Source: Fagopyrum homotropicum (taxonomy: Eukaryota > Streptophyta > Magnoliopsida > Caryophyllales > Polygonaceae). Taken from it: 64,000 nucleotides of DNA. The stretch covers positions 17,266,001 to 17,330,000 of the forward strand of contig BSWB01000008.1 in NCBI GenBank assembly GCA_033239125.1. Reading direction: 5' to 3'. This document shows, piece after piece, positions 54,305 to 64,000 of the stretch. Numbering within the stretch: position 1 is the first letter of the stretch; each line of letters begins with the position of its first letter. A program made the translations under genes and the position numbers. Below the pieces are notes generated by a model. The model was not told the DNA's origin, ran no database searches, and saw only the letters and a program-made list of their open reading frames with translations.

Positions 54305-55247
54305 TGTTACGCTCAGGATGTGTGTGCACGTAATAAGCCTTAAATTTATACTCGTTATATTTCTCCTAACTCCTAGCGAACCCGCAGTGTACGGGACGTT
54401 TTGTAGTAGGGATAGTATTCCGAGGTCGAACACAGAGACTGAGGTGAGATTGGATCGATTAGTGATTAAGTTTAGTGAAGATCTAGGCTAAGTAAAGGAA
54501 AAGAAATAAAGAAATGAAAATCTCAATGTTTTTGGTTGGTTTTTAGGTGATCAATCAAGGATCACAAATCATGCAAAGTAAACAATCAATTAAGCTAAAA
54601 CCACAAGTAAACAAAGCAAACACAAAATATATGCTCAAAGAATATATGATCAAAGAGAGAAAAGGCGGATTCTAGGGGTTGAAAATTCCGGTTATGGCAT
54701 AGGACTCAAGCTATCTAATCATTCCTTGGATTAACTATAATGTGTTGGGAGTGAGTGTTTCTAGATTGGGATCAATCACCAGGTAGGTCTCATGGTCCAC
54801 TAGTCCGTTCCTAAGGTCTCATCACCGGGTAAGTCTCAAAGAGCCTAAGGAATGGAATTCTACACAAACCGGATTGTCGCCTGGGGATCTAACCTATCCT
54901 CACCGGGTAAGTCTCGGAAGGGTAAGTCCTAAACAACTATCCTAGCCCACTTAGTCCAATGGCGGCTTATGAGGCTCACCACTACCTAGAGTTTATCATC
55001 TTTGGAATCTAAGAGCAAGAATCACCGGGTAGGTCTCTTCTAAACACTTAGTTGCTAACACTAGGTTACCATAGGATAGATTTAACTCAACAAACACTAG
55101 GATTTCAACATTCTAACATTCTAGAACTTAGACTCATCTAATCAAACGAATCAGGCAAACCACGGGCTGTTCTACACTTTCACGGCCGTGGACTGGCAAG
55201 AACAAACCGTGGACTCCAACAGTGGCTCGGTTCAAGCAGACGAATCA
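54305..55247 (-). repeat. 5' LTR of element H, truncated
   Basis: 943 bp matching 31765-32708 of the 3' LTR with about 13 differences. The remaining 900 bp, including U3, is missing: at 55247 the sequence switches to the gag of C. The shared bases near the join (ATCA) suggest microhomology. Confidence 0.9.
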
Positions 55248-56805
55248 ATGCATTCATCATGAAGGACAAGGAGAGTTTTTCCAAGTCATGGGAGAGATTT
55301 AAAGACATCCTTTTGGATTGCCCACATCATGACGGAAACATCCAGTTCAACCTTCAACTACTATCCGCCGGCACATTCATGGACATGCCGATTGATGAAG
55401 CTTGGGAGTTCATGGAGAAGCAAGCTTTGCAGATGGAGAAATACTCCCACCAAGGAGCTGAACGTGGAGTTAAAAGAGTCAACTTCCAAGAAGCTCCATC
55501 AAACAATGATCAACTCACCTCTTTGAAGAATGATGTGAAGCAATTGAAGGAACTTTTGGTTGCTCAAACCAAGAAAGAAGATGAAGGATATCAAAGCTCA
55601 AGGAACAACAATGGCTACCGGAATAACAACAACGGTTCCCGGAACAACAACTACAACAATAATAGAGGATCCAACAACAATAATTGGAGGCCAAACAATC
55701 AAAATTCGGGTAACTCTTACTCTAACTCCAATTCAAACAACTCTTCTAATCCTTTCCTCTCTTCTTCTTCTTTTTCTACTCCATTGAAGAGCCAGGAGCC
55801 TGGATCAAGCTCGTCCCAGCTGGAAAAGAAAGATGCGGTGTTGGAGGCTATCTTGATCAAGCTCAATGCTATGGAGACGTCCATGACTTCATTTTCGAAG
55901 GCACAAAAATCCTTAGAACAACAATTCTTTAACAAGGCGAATGAAGCGCCAAGAGATCCAGGGAAGTTTCCAGCAAGGACGGAAAGCAGCCCTAAAGGAC
56001 AGATCATGGCAATAACGACGAGAAGTGGACTTAGAATTGCAGATCCAGTGCCTCGGTCGATGCCAGTACAGACGAAGAACACCTCGGTCCAGGCACAGTC
56101 GAAGAACACTTCGGCCGAGGTGCCAACCGAGGTCGAGCCTCAAAGAGCGTCGGACAAAACTGAAGTTTATGTTCCACCTCCTGCATATAAACCACCACTT
56201 TCATTCCCCCAGTCAAGGGCTAGAGCACATCTAGACAAGCATTTTGGTAAGTTCCTTGACTTGATGAATAAACTACATATTAACATCCCTTTCCTTGATG
56301 CTATTCTAAGGATGCCTGCCTATGGGAAGTTCTTGAAAGAAATTCTATCAAGAAAGAGGAAGTTGGAAGACTTTGTGAAGTAAGGATGACATCTAAATCC
56401 TCGGAACTCATTCAAATCATGAAGGAGAAGATGCCACCCAAATTACGGGATCCCCGCTCATTTTGCATTCCCATTCAAGTTGGGGATATCACTTGTGAAG
56501 CCTTGTGTTATCTAGGAGCCAGCGTGAGTATCATCCCACTGGAGCTATGTGTGAGAATCGGACTTGGAGAGCCCAAGCCGGTGAAGATACGGTTGTACAT
56601 GGTGGATCGCTCCATTACCCATCTCGTGGGCATTTTTGAAGACGTTCCGGTTAAGTTAGGTAACTTCTATTTACCTATAGACTTTGTTGTGGTTGACTTT
56701 CCCGCAGATTATCCCATCCCTATCATTCTCGGGAGACCATTTCTAGCAACTTCAGGTTGCAATGTGGATTGTAAGAATGCCAAGTTGTAATTCAACATTG
56801 GCGGT
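55248..56805 (+). pseudogene. gag and protease of element C (5' truncated, broken)
   Basis: Begins inside the capsid-like core ([20 protein letters not shown]). Compared with B it lacks about 15 residues after CPHH (in-frame deletion), keeps the Asn-rich tail (55600-55740), then has a one-base deletion near 56375 and a stop, and resumes at 56386 through protease DLGAS-equivalent ([10 protein letters not shown]: the catalytic Asp is Tyr). A Lys codon changed to TAA at 56788-56790 precedes the solo LTR insertion. Confidence 0.9.
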
Positions 56806-58635
56806 TGTTACGGTAAGATCGTGATGCGCAAATGGGTTTTAAATTTATAACTCGAACTAAATCCTAACTACCTAGCGAAACCCGCAGTGTACGGGACGTT
56901 TGTAGAAGGGTTAATATTCCGAGGTCGAACACAAAGACTAAGGTGAAATTGATTCGAATTGTGATTGAATTTAGTAAAGATCTAGGTTGAAAGAAAAGAA
57001 GGAAATAAAGAAAAGAAAATCTCAAATGTTTTTGGTTGGTTTTTGGTGATCAATCAAAGATCACAATTCATGCAAAGTAAACAATCAAACTAAACTAAGA
57101 ATCAACACAAATAAACAAGCTAAACAAGATAATGATCAAAGAAAGAAAAGACGGATTCTAGGGGTTGGAAGTTCCGGTTATGGCATAGGACTCAAGTTAT
57201 CTATTCATTCCTTGGATTAACTATGATATGTTAAGATTAAGTGTTTCTAAATTGGGATCAATTACCGGGTAGGTCTCATGGTCCAACTAGTCCACTCCTA
57301 AGGTCTCATTACCGGGTAAGTCTCTAAGAACCTAAGGATAGGAATTCTTCACAAACCGGATTGTTAATTAGGAGTCTAACCTATCCTTACCGGGTAAGTC
57401 TTGGAAAGGAAAGTCCTAAACAACTATCCTAGCACACCTAATCCAATGGCAGCTTATTAGGCTCACCAATACCTAAGGTTTGTTATCTTGGAATCTAAGA
57501 GCAAGGATTACCGGGTAAGTCTCTCCTAACACTTAGTTACTAATACTAGGTTACCCTAGGGTAGATTAAACTCAACAAACACTTGGGATTTCAACATTCT
57601 ATAGATCTAAGACAAGATCCTTCGAACCAGGGAAAATCACGGTTTGTTCTACCTAAACCACGGCCGTGGTCAGACAAGAACTACCCGTGATTTCTAACAG
57701 CAGCTACGTTCATAAACACAAGTCATCCAAGGGTAAATCTAAGTCCGTCCTATCATAGCCCTAGCCATAACCATCCTTTCCTTTCCCTAGAACCACATCA
57801 ATTTAGCCTACAACGTTCATAATAGAAATCGAAACAAACAAACATAAAATCATAACATCCATTGCAAATGATGAAAGAAAAGAGATGAACTAGTGAACTT
57901 AAAACAAACCAAGCTGAAAATAGAATTAGAGCAACTTACAATCCTTCCAAAGGAAGGTTCAATGATTCATACAACTCTTAGAAATAAAATCCGGAATTCT
58001 TCACTACAAAAATCTATCAAGGTGTGGCAATGGTGTGTGTTCTTCTTCTCCTCTTCAATGGATCTCTTCTTCTTCTCTTTGACACTTTCCTTCCTAGAAA
58101 AACTTCTTGTTTTTAGAATCTTTGTTGTTAGAGAGAAAATGGATAATGGATGAGCTGCTCCAAGCTGCCTCTCACAGCCCATGAAGGACCACTTTTATAA
58201 CAAACTTGCATGAGCTGGCCATGAGAGTCGTGGCACAGCTGTCACAAGAATCTGGCAAAATCCACGGTTGATTCCACGGCCGTGGAATGTCAGAGAACCG
58301 TGATTCTGTGCAGAAACTTCGCCTTGGATCATTAAGCTGTGGTTTGGTGCATGGCAAGTGTTGGCAAGGCTCCATGAGTCCTCCTTAGCCTTTAGCTTGT
58401 GTCCTAATGAATCCGAGAATGTGTCGTCTAGATGAACGATCCTCAAACGTATCGTTTTAGCTCCTAAATCTCCCGAAATACCTATAAAACAACGCACAAG
58501 CCCGTGTAGACGTCTATCTCGACAAAATACATGAATTGAGTGCAAAACGTCGTGAACTAGTGCTAAACCATGCATGAATGAGTGAGAATTCTATCTAAAT
58601 GATTACCTAAACTACGTCATAAATCGTGTTATCAG
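56806..58635 (-). repeat. Solo LTR I (H-type LTR family)
   Basis: 1830 bp, TGATAACACG...GTAACA on minus, flanked by 5-bp duplications GCGGT (56801-56805, 58636-58640). It interrupts the protease extension of C. It has an 18-base perfect palindrome ATTCCACGGCCGTGGAAT at 58271-58288 in U3, and ACCACGGCCGTGGT at 57657-57670 in R/U5. Confidence 0.93.
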
Positions 58636-60323
58636 CGGTGATCATGTTGAGTTTGCATTGCTTACGGCAATGAAAGGAGAGTCGCTAGGAGATGATATCT
58701 TCAACATCTATGATGAAGAAGAATCAAGAGAATTGGTGAGCTGTATCCTTATTAACGATCTACTTGGAAAAGTTATTAGCTTTAGCTTAATGGAGGAAGG
58801 TATAGATGCTTCTTGTGATGTAGATATACGGAGCTTAAAGGCACTGGAAGAAGATCCATGAGCTAAATTTGAAAAACTAATCCAGGAGAAGAAAATCTCT
58901 AGTTTCGGTCACCCTCTCTGGACCTCGACCGAGGTCGAAAGCGAGATGATGTCAACTGAGAATAACAAACTTCTTACTCCCTTTTCTGACATTCATCCTC
59001 AGTTGGTGAAACACTTTCTCCACTAAATTTCTGATAATAAAGGGCCTTGGTATGCTGACATTGTTAATTATATTGTTTGCCAAGAAATACCGCCCGGATT
59101 GACGTACGCTCAAAGGAAGAAATTCTTTAAGGATGTACGCCATTACTACTGGGATGAACCTCTACTGTTTAAAAGAGGTCCGGACGGGATGCTTCGAAGA
59201 TGCATTCCAGAAGATGAAGTTGCTAGTGTCATACGGAATTGCCACTCACTTCCTTGTGGAGGGCATGCTAGCGCTCACAAAACGTGCGCCAAGGTATTAC
59301 GTTCCGGTTTTTTTTTTGCCTACATTATTTAAGGATGTGCAAACGTTTGTTGTCTCTTGTGATGCATGCCAAAGAACAGGGAATTTATCTAGGAGAAATG
59401 AGATGCCACTCAACAACATACAAGAGGTTGAAATCTTTGATGTATGGAGAGTAGATTTCATGGGACCCTTCCTATCATCTGGAGGAAACCTCTACATTCT
59501 CCTAGCTGTCAACTACGTCTCTAGATGGGTTGAAGTCATTGCCTCTCCCACTAATGACGCCATGGTGGTAGTGAAGTTCTTTAATAGGACTATCTTTCCA
59601 TGTTTTGGGACTCCACGCAACATCATCAGCGATGGAGGGACACATTTCATCAACCGGAAGTTTAAGGCACTTCTATCGAAGTATGGGGTAACCCACAAGG
59701 TAGCAACCCCTTATCACCCTCAAACTAGTGGACAGGTTGAGATCTCAAATAGAGAAACTAAAGCAATCTTGGAGAAGACCATCTCTAGGACGAGGAAGGA
59801 TTGGTCCATGAAGTTGGACGACGCTCTTTGGGCCTACAGGACCGCATTCAAGACTCCCATTGGTACCACCCCTTATAATTTGGTATATGGGAAGTCTTGT
59901 CATTTGCCCGTTGAGCTGGAACACAAAGCATATTGGGCGATCAAATGGTTGAACTTTGACATCAAAGACACCGGTGAAAAGCGGCTATTGGACATCAACG
60001 AGTTGGAGGAGCTGCGTATGAACGCTTATGAGAATGCCAAGATCTACAAGGAAAGGACAAAGAAATGGCACGACAAGCGTATCATTCCTAAGGAGTTTAA
60101 AGAAGGAGACTTAGTTCTACTCTTCAACTCCCGTCTTCGCCTCTTTCCAGGTAAGTTGAAATCTAGATGGACCGGACCTTATGTTGTGAAACATGTTTTC
60201 CCTTATGGTGCAGTTGAGATTTAGGGAGAAACAAGTGGAAGCTTCAAGGTCAATGGTCATAGACTTAAGAAATACAAACCGGAAGTTCAGGTCGAAGAGA
60301 TTGCACCACTATACCTTGTTTAG
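58636..60323 (+). pseudogene. Protease extension and integrase of element C (broken)
   Basis: Continues from the solo LTR with ALLTAMKGE and [10 protein letters not shown], a spacer with GACCTCGACCGAGGTC (58921-58936), then directly the pre-integrase block ([15 protein letters not shown]), with no RT or RNase H. Breaks: TGA in the spacer (about 58860), a TAA at about 59023, a frameshift in a T run near 59310, and Trp to TAG at 60222-60224. Integrase keeps [17 protein letters not shown] and [14 protein letters not shown] still has the first catalytic Asp. Confidence 0.9.
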
Positions 60324-60348
60324 GGACACCGTACGGTCCAACTAGCGA

Positions 60349-60390
60349 CCTTAAATCAAGCGCTTCTTGGGAGGCAACCCAAGGTATTGC
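60349..60390 (+). other. Conserved post-pol block with hairpin (element C)
   Basis: GACCTTAAATCAAGCGCTTC, then CTTGGG/AGGCAA/CCCAAG at 60366-60383, then GTATTGC. Confidence 0.75.
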
Positions 60391-60567
60391 TTTCTTTCCC
60401 TTTCCTAGTCTAGCTTTAGATAGGTTGCTTTTGCTTTGCTTTGCTTTGCTTTGCTTTTGGCATCCTAGACAGACAACAGGTAATCTCTAAGGAGGAAATA
60501 CAACCTAGGAACAACACTAGAAGGGCAGAAGTTCGAGAATTTGAGAATACGGGGTTTAACTGAGACA

Positions 60568-60720
60568 CATCTCGGTTGCTGTCACAACACCTCGACCGAG
60601 ATGATTCTTGAGCAACCGAGGCGACTAGGGTTTCTGACAAACCACCTCGGTCCGTATCACCTCGGTCCGGTCGAGACCATCTCGACCGAGGTGATAGCAG
60701 TTCCAGAAAAGGGTATAAAA
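60568..60720 (+). promoter_or_regulatory. Probable internal promoter for ORF3 (element C)
   Basis: Motifs CATCTCGGTTG, CCTCGACCGAG, CAACCGAGG, CCTCGGTCC (twice) and CTCGACCGAGG at 60568-60694, then TATAAAA at 60714-60720. It aligns with B at 13707-13860, including the TATA distance. Confidence 0.6.
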
Positions 60721-61072
60721 GGGGGTTCGAATTCTCTCTCTTCCCTCTCTCACCTTCTCGACCGCAGCGCAAGGATCCATCTCGTTCTTTGGTTTTCGAT
60801 CGTTTTCGACGATTCTTGTTTCCAAACTACAAGGAAAGAGTAGAGGATCAATTTGCAAGCGACAATCTGCAACAAAAATGCTCCGAATCGACCAAATCTG
60901 GGGTAAATCGAACAAAAACCCTAACTCGCTTTTCTTCACTGTTTCGGTCAAATTGGGCTTTGGTTGCCTCTGCATTGTGTTGAAAAAGGCTTAAGTACCC
61001 CATAGGAACAATTGGTAGTGATATTGGGGGAAAATAACTGGATTTCTGAGAGTTACGATCGAACAGCCTTCT

Positions 61073-61140
61073 ACCTCGATCCAGTCGACTTGCGTCTCGA
61101 CCGAGGTGTTCTTGAGATCTGACAACCGACCGAGGTGGTC
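61073..61140 (+). promoter_or_regulatory. Motif cluster upstream of ORF3 (element C)
   Basis: CCTCGATCCAGTCGA, TCTCGACCGAGGTG and CGACCGAGGTGG end about 17 bp before the ORF3 start at 61157, as in B. Confidence 0.55.
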
Positions 61141-61156
61141 TGACAGTGAGTGGAAA

Positions 61157-62569
61157 ATGAGTTCTGACAGGCAGATTGTTCTGAGGGATAGATCCACCCC
61201 TTCTCCTTCTTCTTCTTCTCGCCGCTCCATACCGGTGATCCATGAGCGTCATCGGGTAGATTATGACCACATTGATGCACGTCCAGTGATTGCACCGCAA
61301 CTCCTTGATATCGCTGCTTTTGATTGCCTCTACGTAGATGATGATTTGAGGCGGATGATTGCTATGGTAGGGTTGGAGCAGTTTACTGAGATTAGAGCTC
61401 CAGCCTACCTTGAGCCGACTTTGAAGTTTGTGAGCTCCGTGACTTACCTGCCTACAGAGCAGGCCATCAAGTACCGGTTGCTGAACCGGAACTACTTAGT
61501 TCCGATGGCCCATTGGAGGGAGATCTTCGGCTTCCCGACCCCCACAGTTTTTTATTTTCCTTCTCGAGCCGTGGCTCGAGAGTTCTGGGGCCAAATAGCT
61601 CACGTAGTTGAGCATGCTGATAGGTGGAGACCTGGAGACTCCAGGGAGCGTATCATCTTTCACCTCGCCTTCAGATTAGCCCACCGGATCTTTAGTGAGA
61701 CACTTTTGGCACGTATTGAGATGCCCCAGAAGATTAGACAGGGGGAGCTTCTGAGCTTGTATAATATGGTTACCGGAGGAGTTCTTGACTTTGGAGTGAT
61801 GTTGGCTGATTATCTCCACAGGATCAAGGCAAAGGCGAAGGGAGATATTTGCTGCGGCGGTTTAGTGACTCACATCGCGAGTTACATGGATTTAGATTTG
61901 AGTGCTTGTACTATGGTGGCGGCTGCCAAGCCGCTTGGTCTGCATGAGATGATTACGAGGAGGATCTTTGTTCCTAGTGGACTTACTACGCCATATGTGG
62001 TGATGCCCTGGGAGCAGACTGCACCTTAGGGTATTAGATGGTCATCTCAGTTCTCAGTATTTGACCCTCAGTACTGGTACACCGCGTGGATTCCTCTTAT
62101 TGAGGACGCTACAGACGCAGCAGCAGCAGCCCAGGAGCAGGATGAGGAGGAGGCTGATGAGGATGATGATGGCGGTGTTGCCATGGATACAGGGACAGAT
62201 ACAGCTGGTCCCAGTATACCAGTCGTCGATCTAGACGACGAGGAGACAGAGGACGAGCCAGCTGCAGCACCAGCACGACCTGCCATGCGTAGAGTTCGGA
62301 GGCAGAGGGATCCCATAGCTCACCGCCGGATTGACGATCTGACAGATCAGATGATTGACTCCTACGCAGCCATGACCGTCGATCTAGGAGGACGTTTGGA
62401 TGACCTTCACAGAGAGTTGGATAGCCGGACTCATCAAATACTGGAGATCCAGCACTATCAGCGCCGGATGATGGAGATCCAGTTCCAGCATATGATAGGA
62501 CATCCATTTGACCCATCCCAACATCCGTACATACCATATCCTCCTCCACCGCCAGCAGATCAGGATTAG
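61157..62569 (+). pseudogene. Third ORF (ORF3) of element C, one stop
   Basis: Homologue of B's ORF3 from MSSDRQIVLRDRS to the end at 62569, in one frame with a single TAG at 62027-62029 where B has a Gln codon (after MPWEQTAP). The upstream frame is open from 61106, but 61157 matches the start in B. The acidic and basic tracts (EEADEDDDGG, RRVRRQRDP) lie after the stop. Start and body are otherwise intact, so the stop is probably recent. Confidence 0.88.
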
Positions 62570-62651
62570 AGCTTGCAGGATTTCTTTTCTTTATTTATTA
62601 TGCAGCTCAGCTTTGTCCGGTGAGTATTCTGTTCTTATGACTTATTTGACC

Positions 62652-62686
62652 CATTGGGACAATGTGTCCCAAGTATGGGGTATTCG
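62652..62686 (+). other. Hairpin plus second polypurine-tract-like module after ORF3 (C)
   Basis: CATT, loop GGGAC, AATG (62652-62664), then GTCCC and AAGTATGGGGTATTCGG. The stem differs from B (CACT/AGTG) by a paired change. Confidence 0.6.
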
Positions 62687-62844
62687 GATATGTATTATTT
62701 GACTTATGTGGATGATTGTATGACTCTTGATGGATATTTATGATTTTATCTTGCTCTATATGCTTATCTGAGACTACATGCATGCATACAGGTTATTTGA
62801 TTGAGAAAAAACGTCAAAAACTGGTTTAAGAAAAAAAAAATTTG

Positions 62845-62917
62845 ACCTCAACCGATGTGACTCTGACCAATCGAGGTACAGTACCTCGGTTGACTTAGAA
62901 CATCTCGACCGAGGTGG
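62845..62917 (+). promoter_or_regulatory. Motif cluster in the 3' UTR of C
   Basis: ACCTCAACCGATGTG, CAATCGAGGTAC, ACCTCGGTTG and TCTCGACCGAGGTGG, aligned with 15925-15996 of B. Confidence 0.55.
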
Positions 62918-63129
62918 TTTAACTGAGACAGTTTTCGAAACGATTTTTGTGCTTCTTATCTGGATGCGACCTCAGTGATGATTTTGTTTGCAGATTGGTT
63001 TTGAAATCTTTATATGTTCGAAAGGTTTTATGATATGTTTAAGTTGCTAAATGTTTTGTTTGAAATTTGTGGTATGTTTAATACTTTTTTTTATCAAAAT
63101 TATGTTGAATTTGAAGGTTGACACCACAT

Positions 63130-63525
63130 GATGAGTTCTCTCACTTTCTTCCTGGGATGATTAAGGCAATTCATTCTCCTCTCTTCTTCTTCTTGATCAT
63201 GCTTAGCCCCTCATATACATATTTGCCTCCCTTTACCTATCCGGGAATTTGGAAGCAAGCAAAAGTGAAAAGCAAGAAAAGATGAGATTGGCTGAAAGTT
63301 AGAAAGAAACAAATAGGTTTGGGGAAGTCAATCATGATGATGAGTAACTCGGCACCATTCACATAGCCGGGTGTTTGTGTCTTGCCAAAGTCGGATTGAG
63401 CGATATTCCTAATGGGTCATGGTATGTGCATCAAGGGTTTGAGGCATCTCGTGAAATTGATGATTGCTGATCTCCTAGGCTTCGGTTATTGTGCACCTCT
63501 GTCCATGCATCCCAAAAAGTAAAAA
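63130..63525 (+). other. Conserved 3' non-coding block (element C)
   Basis: Counterpart of 16215-16615 in B and 48465-48870 in D, with the same GAGTAACTCGGCACCATTCA and GCCGGGTGTTTGTGTCTTGC strings. Confidence 0.7.
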
Positions 63526-63945
63526 AGTAAAAATAAGCAAAGCTTATTGGTGGAAGATGTTGAAGTTCAAAAGGAAGTGAAGTAAAGATCCTTTTCCCGG
63601 ATTCTAGCACCACATTCCCTATATACATCCCACCCTCACACGTTTCTTGACCTTCTCCTGAAAAGACCTTGAGACCTCGAGCTTGTTGATTGACTTGGTG
63701 GTTTAAACTAGATTATACATGATTAATTTCGATAATAATAATTTATTATGCGTTCTATGATTTTATGCAAAGATGAACAACTTTCTTATATTTATAAAAT
63801 GTTTTGATCATGTTTTGATTTTAAATTCCATGAAGCATTCTCTTAGAGTGATCTATGAGTGGAGCACACCATTAAAATGTTTTGAAATACCTTCATTGAT
63901 CTTTATGAGTTATAATCCATTCTATCTTGTACTTAAGATTTGGAA

Positions 63946-63984
63946 CTTCCTTGGGGACAAGCAAGGGACAAGTATGGGGTATTT
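63946..63984 (+). other. Pre-PPT hairpin and polypurine tract (element C)
   Basis: CTTCCTT, loop GGGGAC, AAGCAAG (one mismatch in the stem), then CAAGTATGGGGTATTT to the LTR. Confidence 0.75.
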
Positions 63985-64000
63985 TGATAGCATGAATTAT
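63985..64000 (+). repeat. Start of the 3' LTR of element C (cut by window edge)
   Basis: TGATAGCATGAATTAT matches the first 16 bases of the 5' LTR fragment at 31291. Confidence 0.85.

Larger units (their letters stand above)
31765..55247 (-). mobile_element. Athila-type element H (full pol, no ORF3), interrupted by D
   Basis: On the minus strand: truncated 5' LTR (54305-55247), primer site, gag and protease (54161-51018), element D inserted in the RT start, RT, RNase H and integrase (37906-35298), 3' UTR without a long ORF, polypurine tract and 3' LTR (31765-33618). The two LTRs differ at about 13 of 940 comparable positions. The pol has several nonsense changes, so it is inactive. It inserted in the 5' LTR of C. 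The left flank is ATTAT; the matching right flank was lost in the deletion at 55247. Confidence 0.88.
31291..64000 (+). mobile_element. Athila-type element C, RT-less subfamily (interrupted, runs off right edge)
   Basis: Its 5' LTR starts at 31291 inside F and is cut by H at 31765. After H, the body resumes at 55248 in mid-gag and continues through protease, integrase, ORF3 and 3' UTR to the 3' LTR start at 63985. The match of LTR starts (TGATAGCATGAATTATAG at 31291, the same start at 63985) and the same orientation support one element. The rest of the 5' LTR, the primer site and the gag N-terminus are missing: a deletion joins H's LTR to C's gag at 55247/55248. Protease passes directly into integrase as in A and B. 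Confidence 0.8.

Noticed and set aside
58921..58936. GACCTCGACCGAGGTC as a perfect palindrome
   Set aside because: The central AC/GT pair does not match itself; it is an inverted repeat with 7-base arms and a 2-base spacer, and is described that way.

Overview
The window is plant nuclear DNA, almost certainly from a eudicot with a large repeat-rich genome; the species cannot be told from the sequence. I see no ordinary host gene. Nearly every base belongs to a nest of transposable elements: several Athila-lineage Ty3/gypsy LTR retrotransposons (tRNA-Asp primer sites, long LTRs, Asn-rich Gag, and in three copies an extra ORF after pol), one Ty3/gypsy chromovirus with a chromodomain, one decayed Ty1/copia element and one hAT DNA transposon.

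Layout (letters are mine). A (1-5173, minus) is an Athila copy running off the left edge; it sits in the 3' end of G (5174-7214, plus). G abuts a copia element L (minus; pieces 7215-7419 and 18870-20128), which is split by B (7420-18869, plus), a nearly intact element. Chromovirus F (20129-31290, minus) also lies in L and holds a hAT transposon (24711-28570, target duplication GATACACT) and solo LTR K (29058-30897, duplication CTTAC). Athila element C (plus) starts at 31291 inside F; its 5' LTR is split by element H (31765-55247, minus), whose pol is split by complete element D (37907-51017, plus, duplication GATTC). C resumes at 55248 after a deletion, carries solo LTR I (56806-58635, duplication GCGGT), and reaches its 3' LTR at 63985 at the window edge.

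Most interesting points. (1) A, B and C form one subfamily that keeps gag, protease and integrase in one frame but lacks the whole reverse transcriptase-RNase H segment. B has a 1,382-codon open frame and LTRs about 99% identical, so it moved recently and presumably used RT from another element; D, related and complete, is the kind of helper expected. (2) Each subfamily is sprinkled with its own GC-rich inverted repeat: CCTCG-NN-CGAGG in A/B/C/G and CCACGGCCGTGG in D/H/I/K. The clusters occupy matching places: U3 upstream of the TATA box, R/U5, coding spacers, and the pol-ORF3 spacer. (3) That spacer carries its own TATA box just downstream of a cluster, so ORF3 probably has an internal promoter under the same control as the LTR. 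ORF3 has basic and acidic tracts and no visible membrane segment, and may be a nuclear regulator. (4) A hairpin with loop RGGGAC (GTGGAC in G) followed by AAGTATGGGG precedes the 3' LTR and is repeated just after ORF3. A second hairpin follows pol; stem changes between elements preserve pairing.

Percent identities and repeat counts are by eye. Domain calls come from motif recognition, not database searches.
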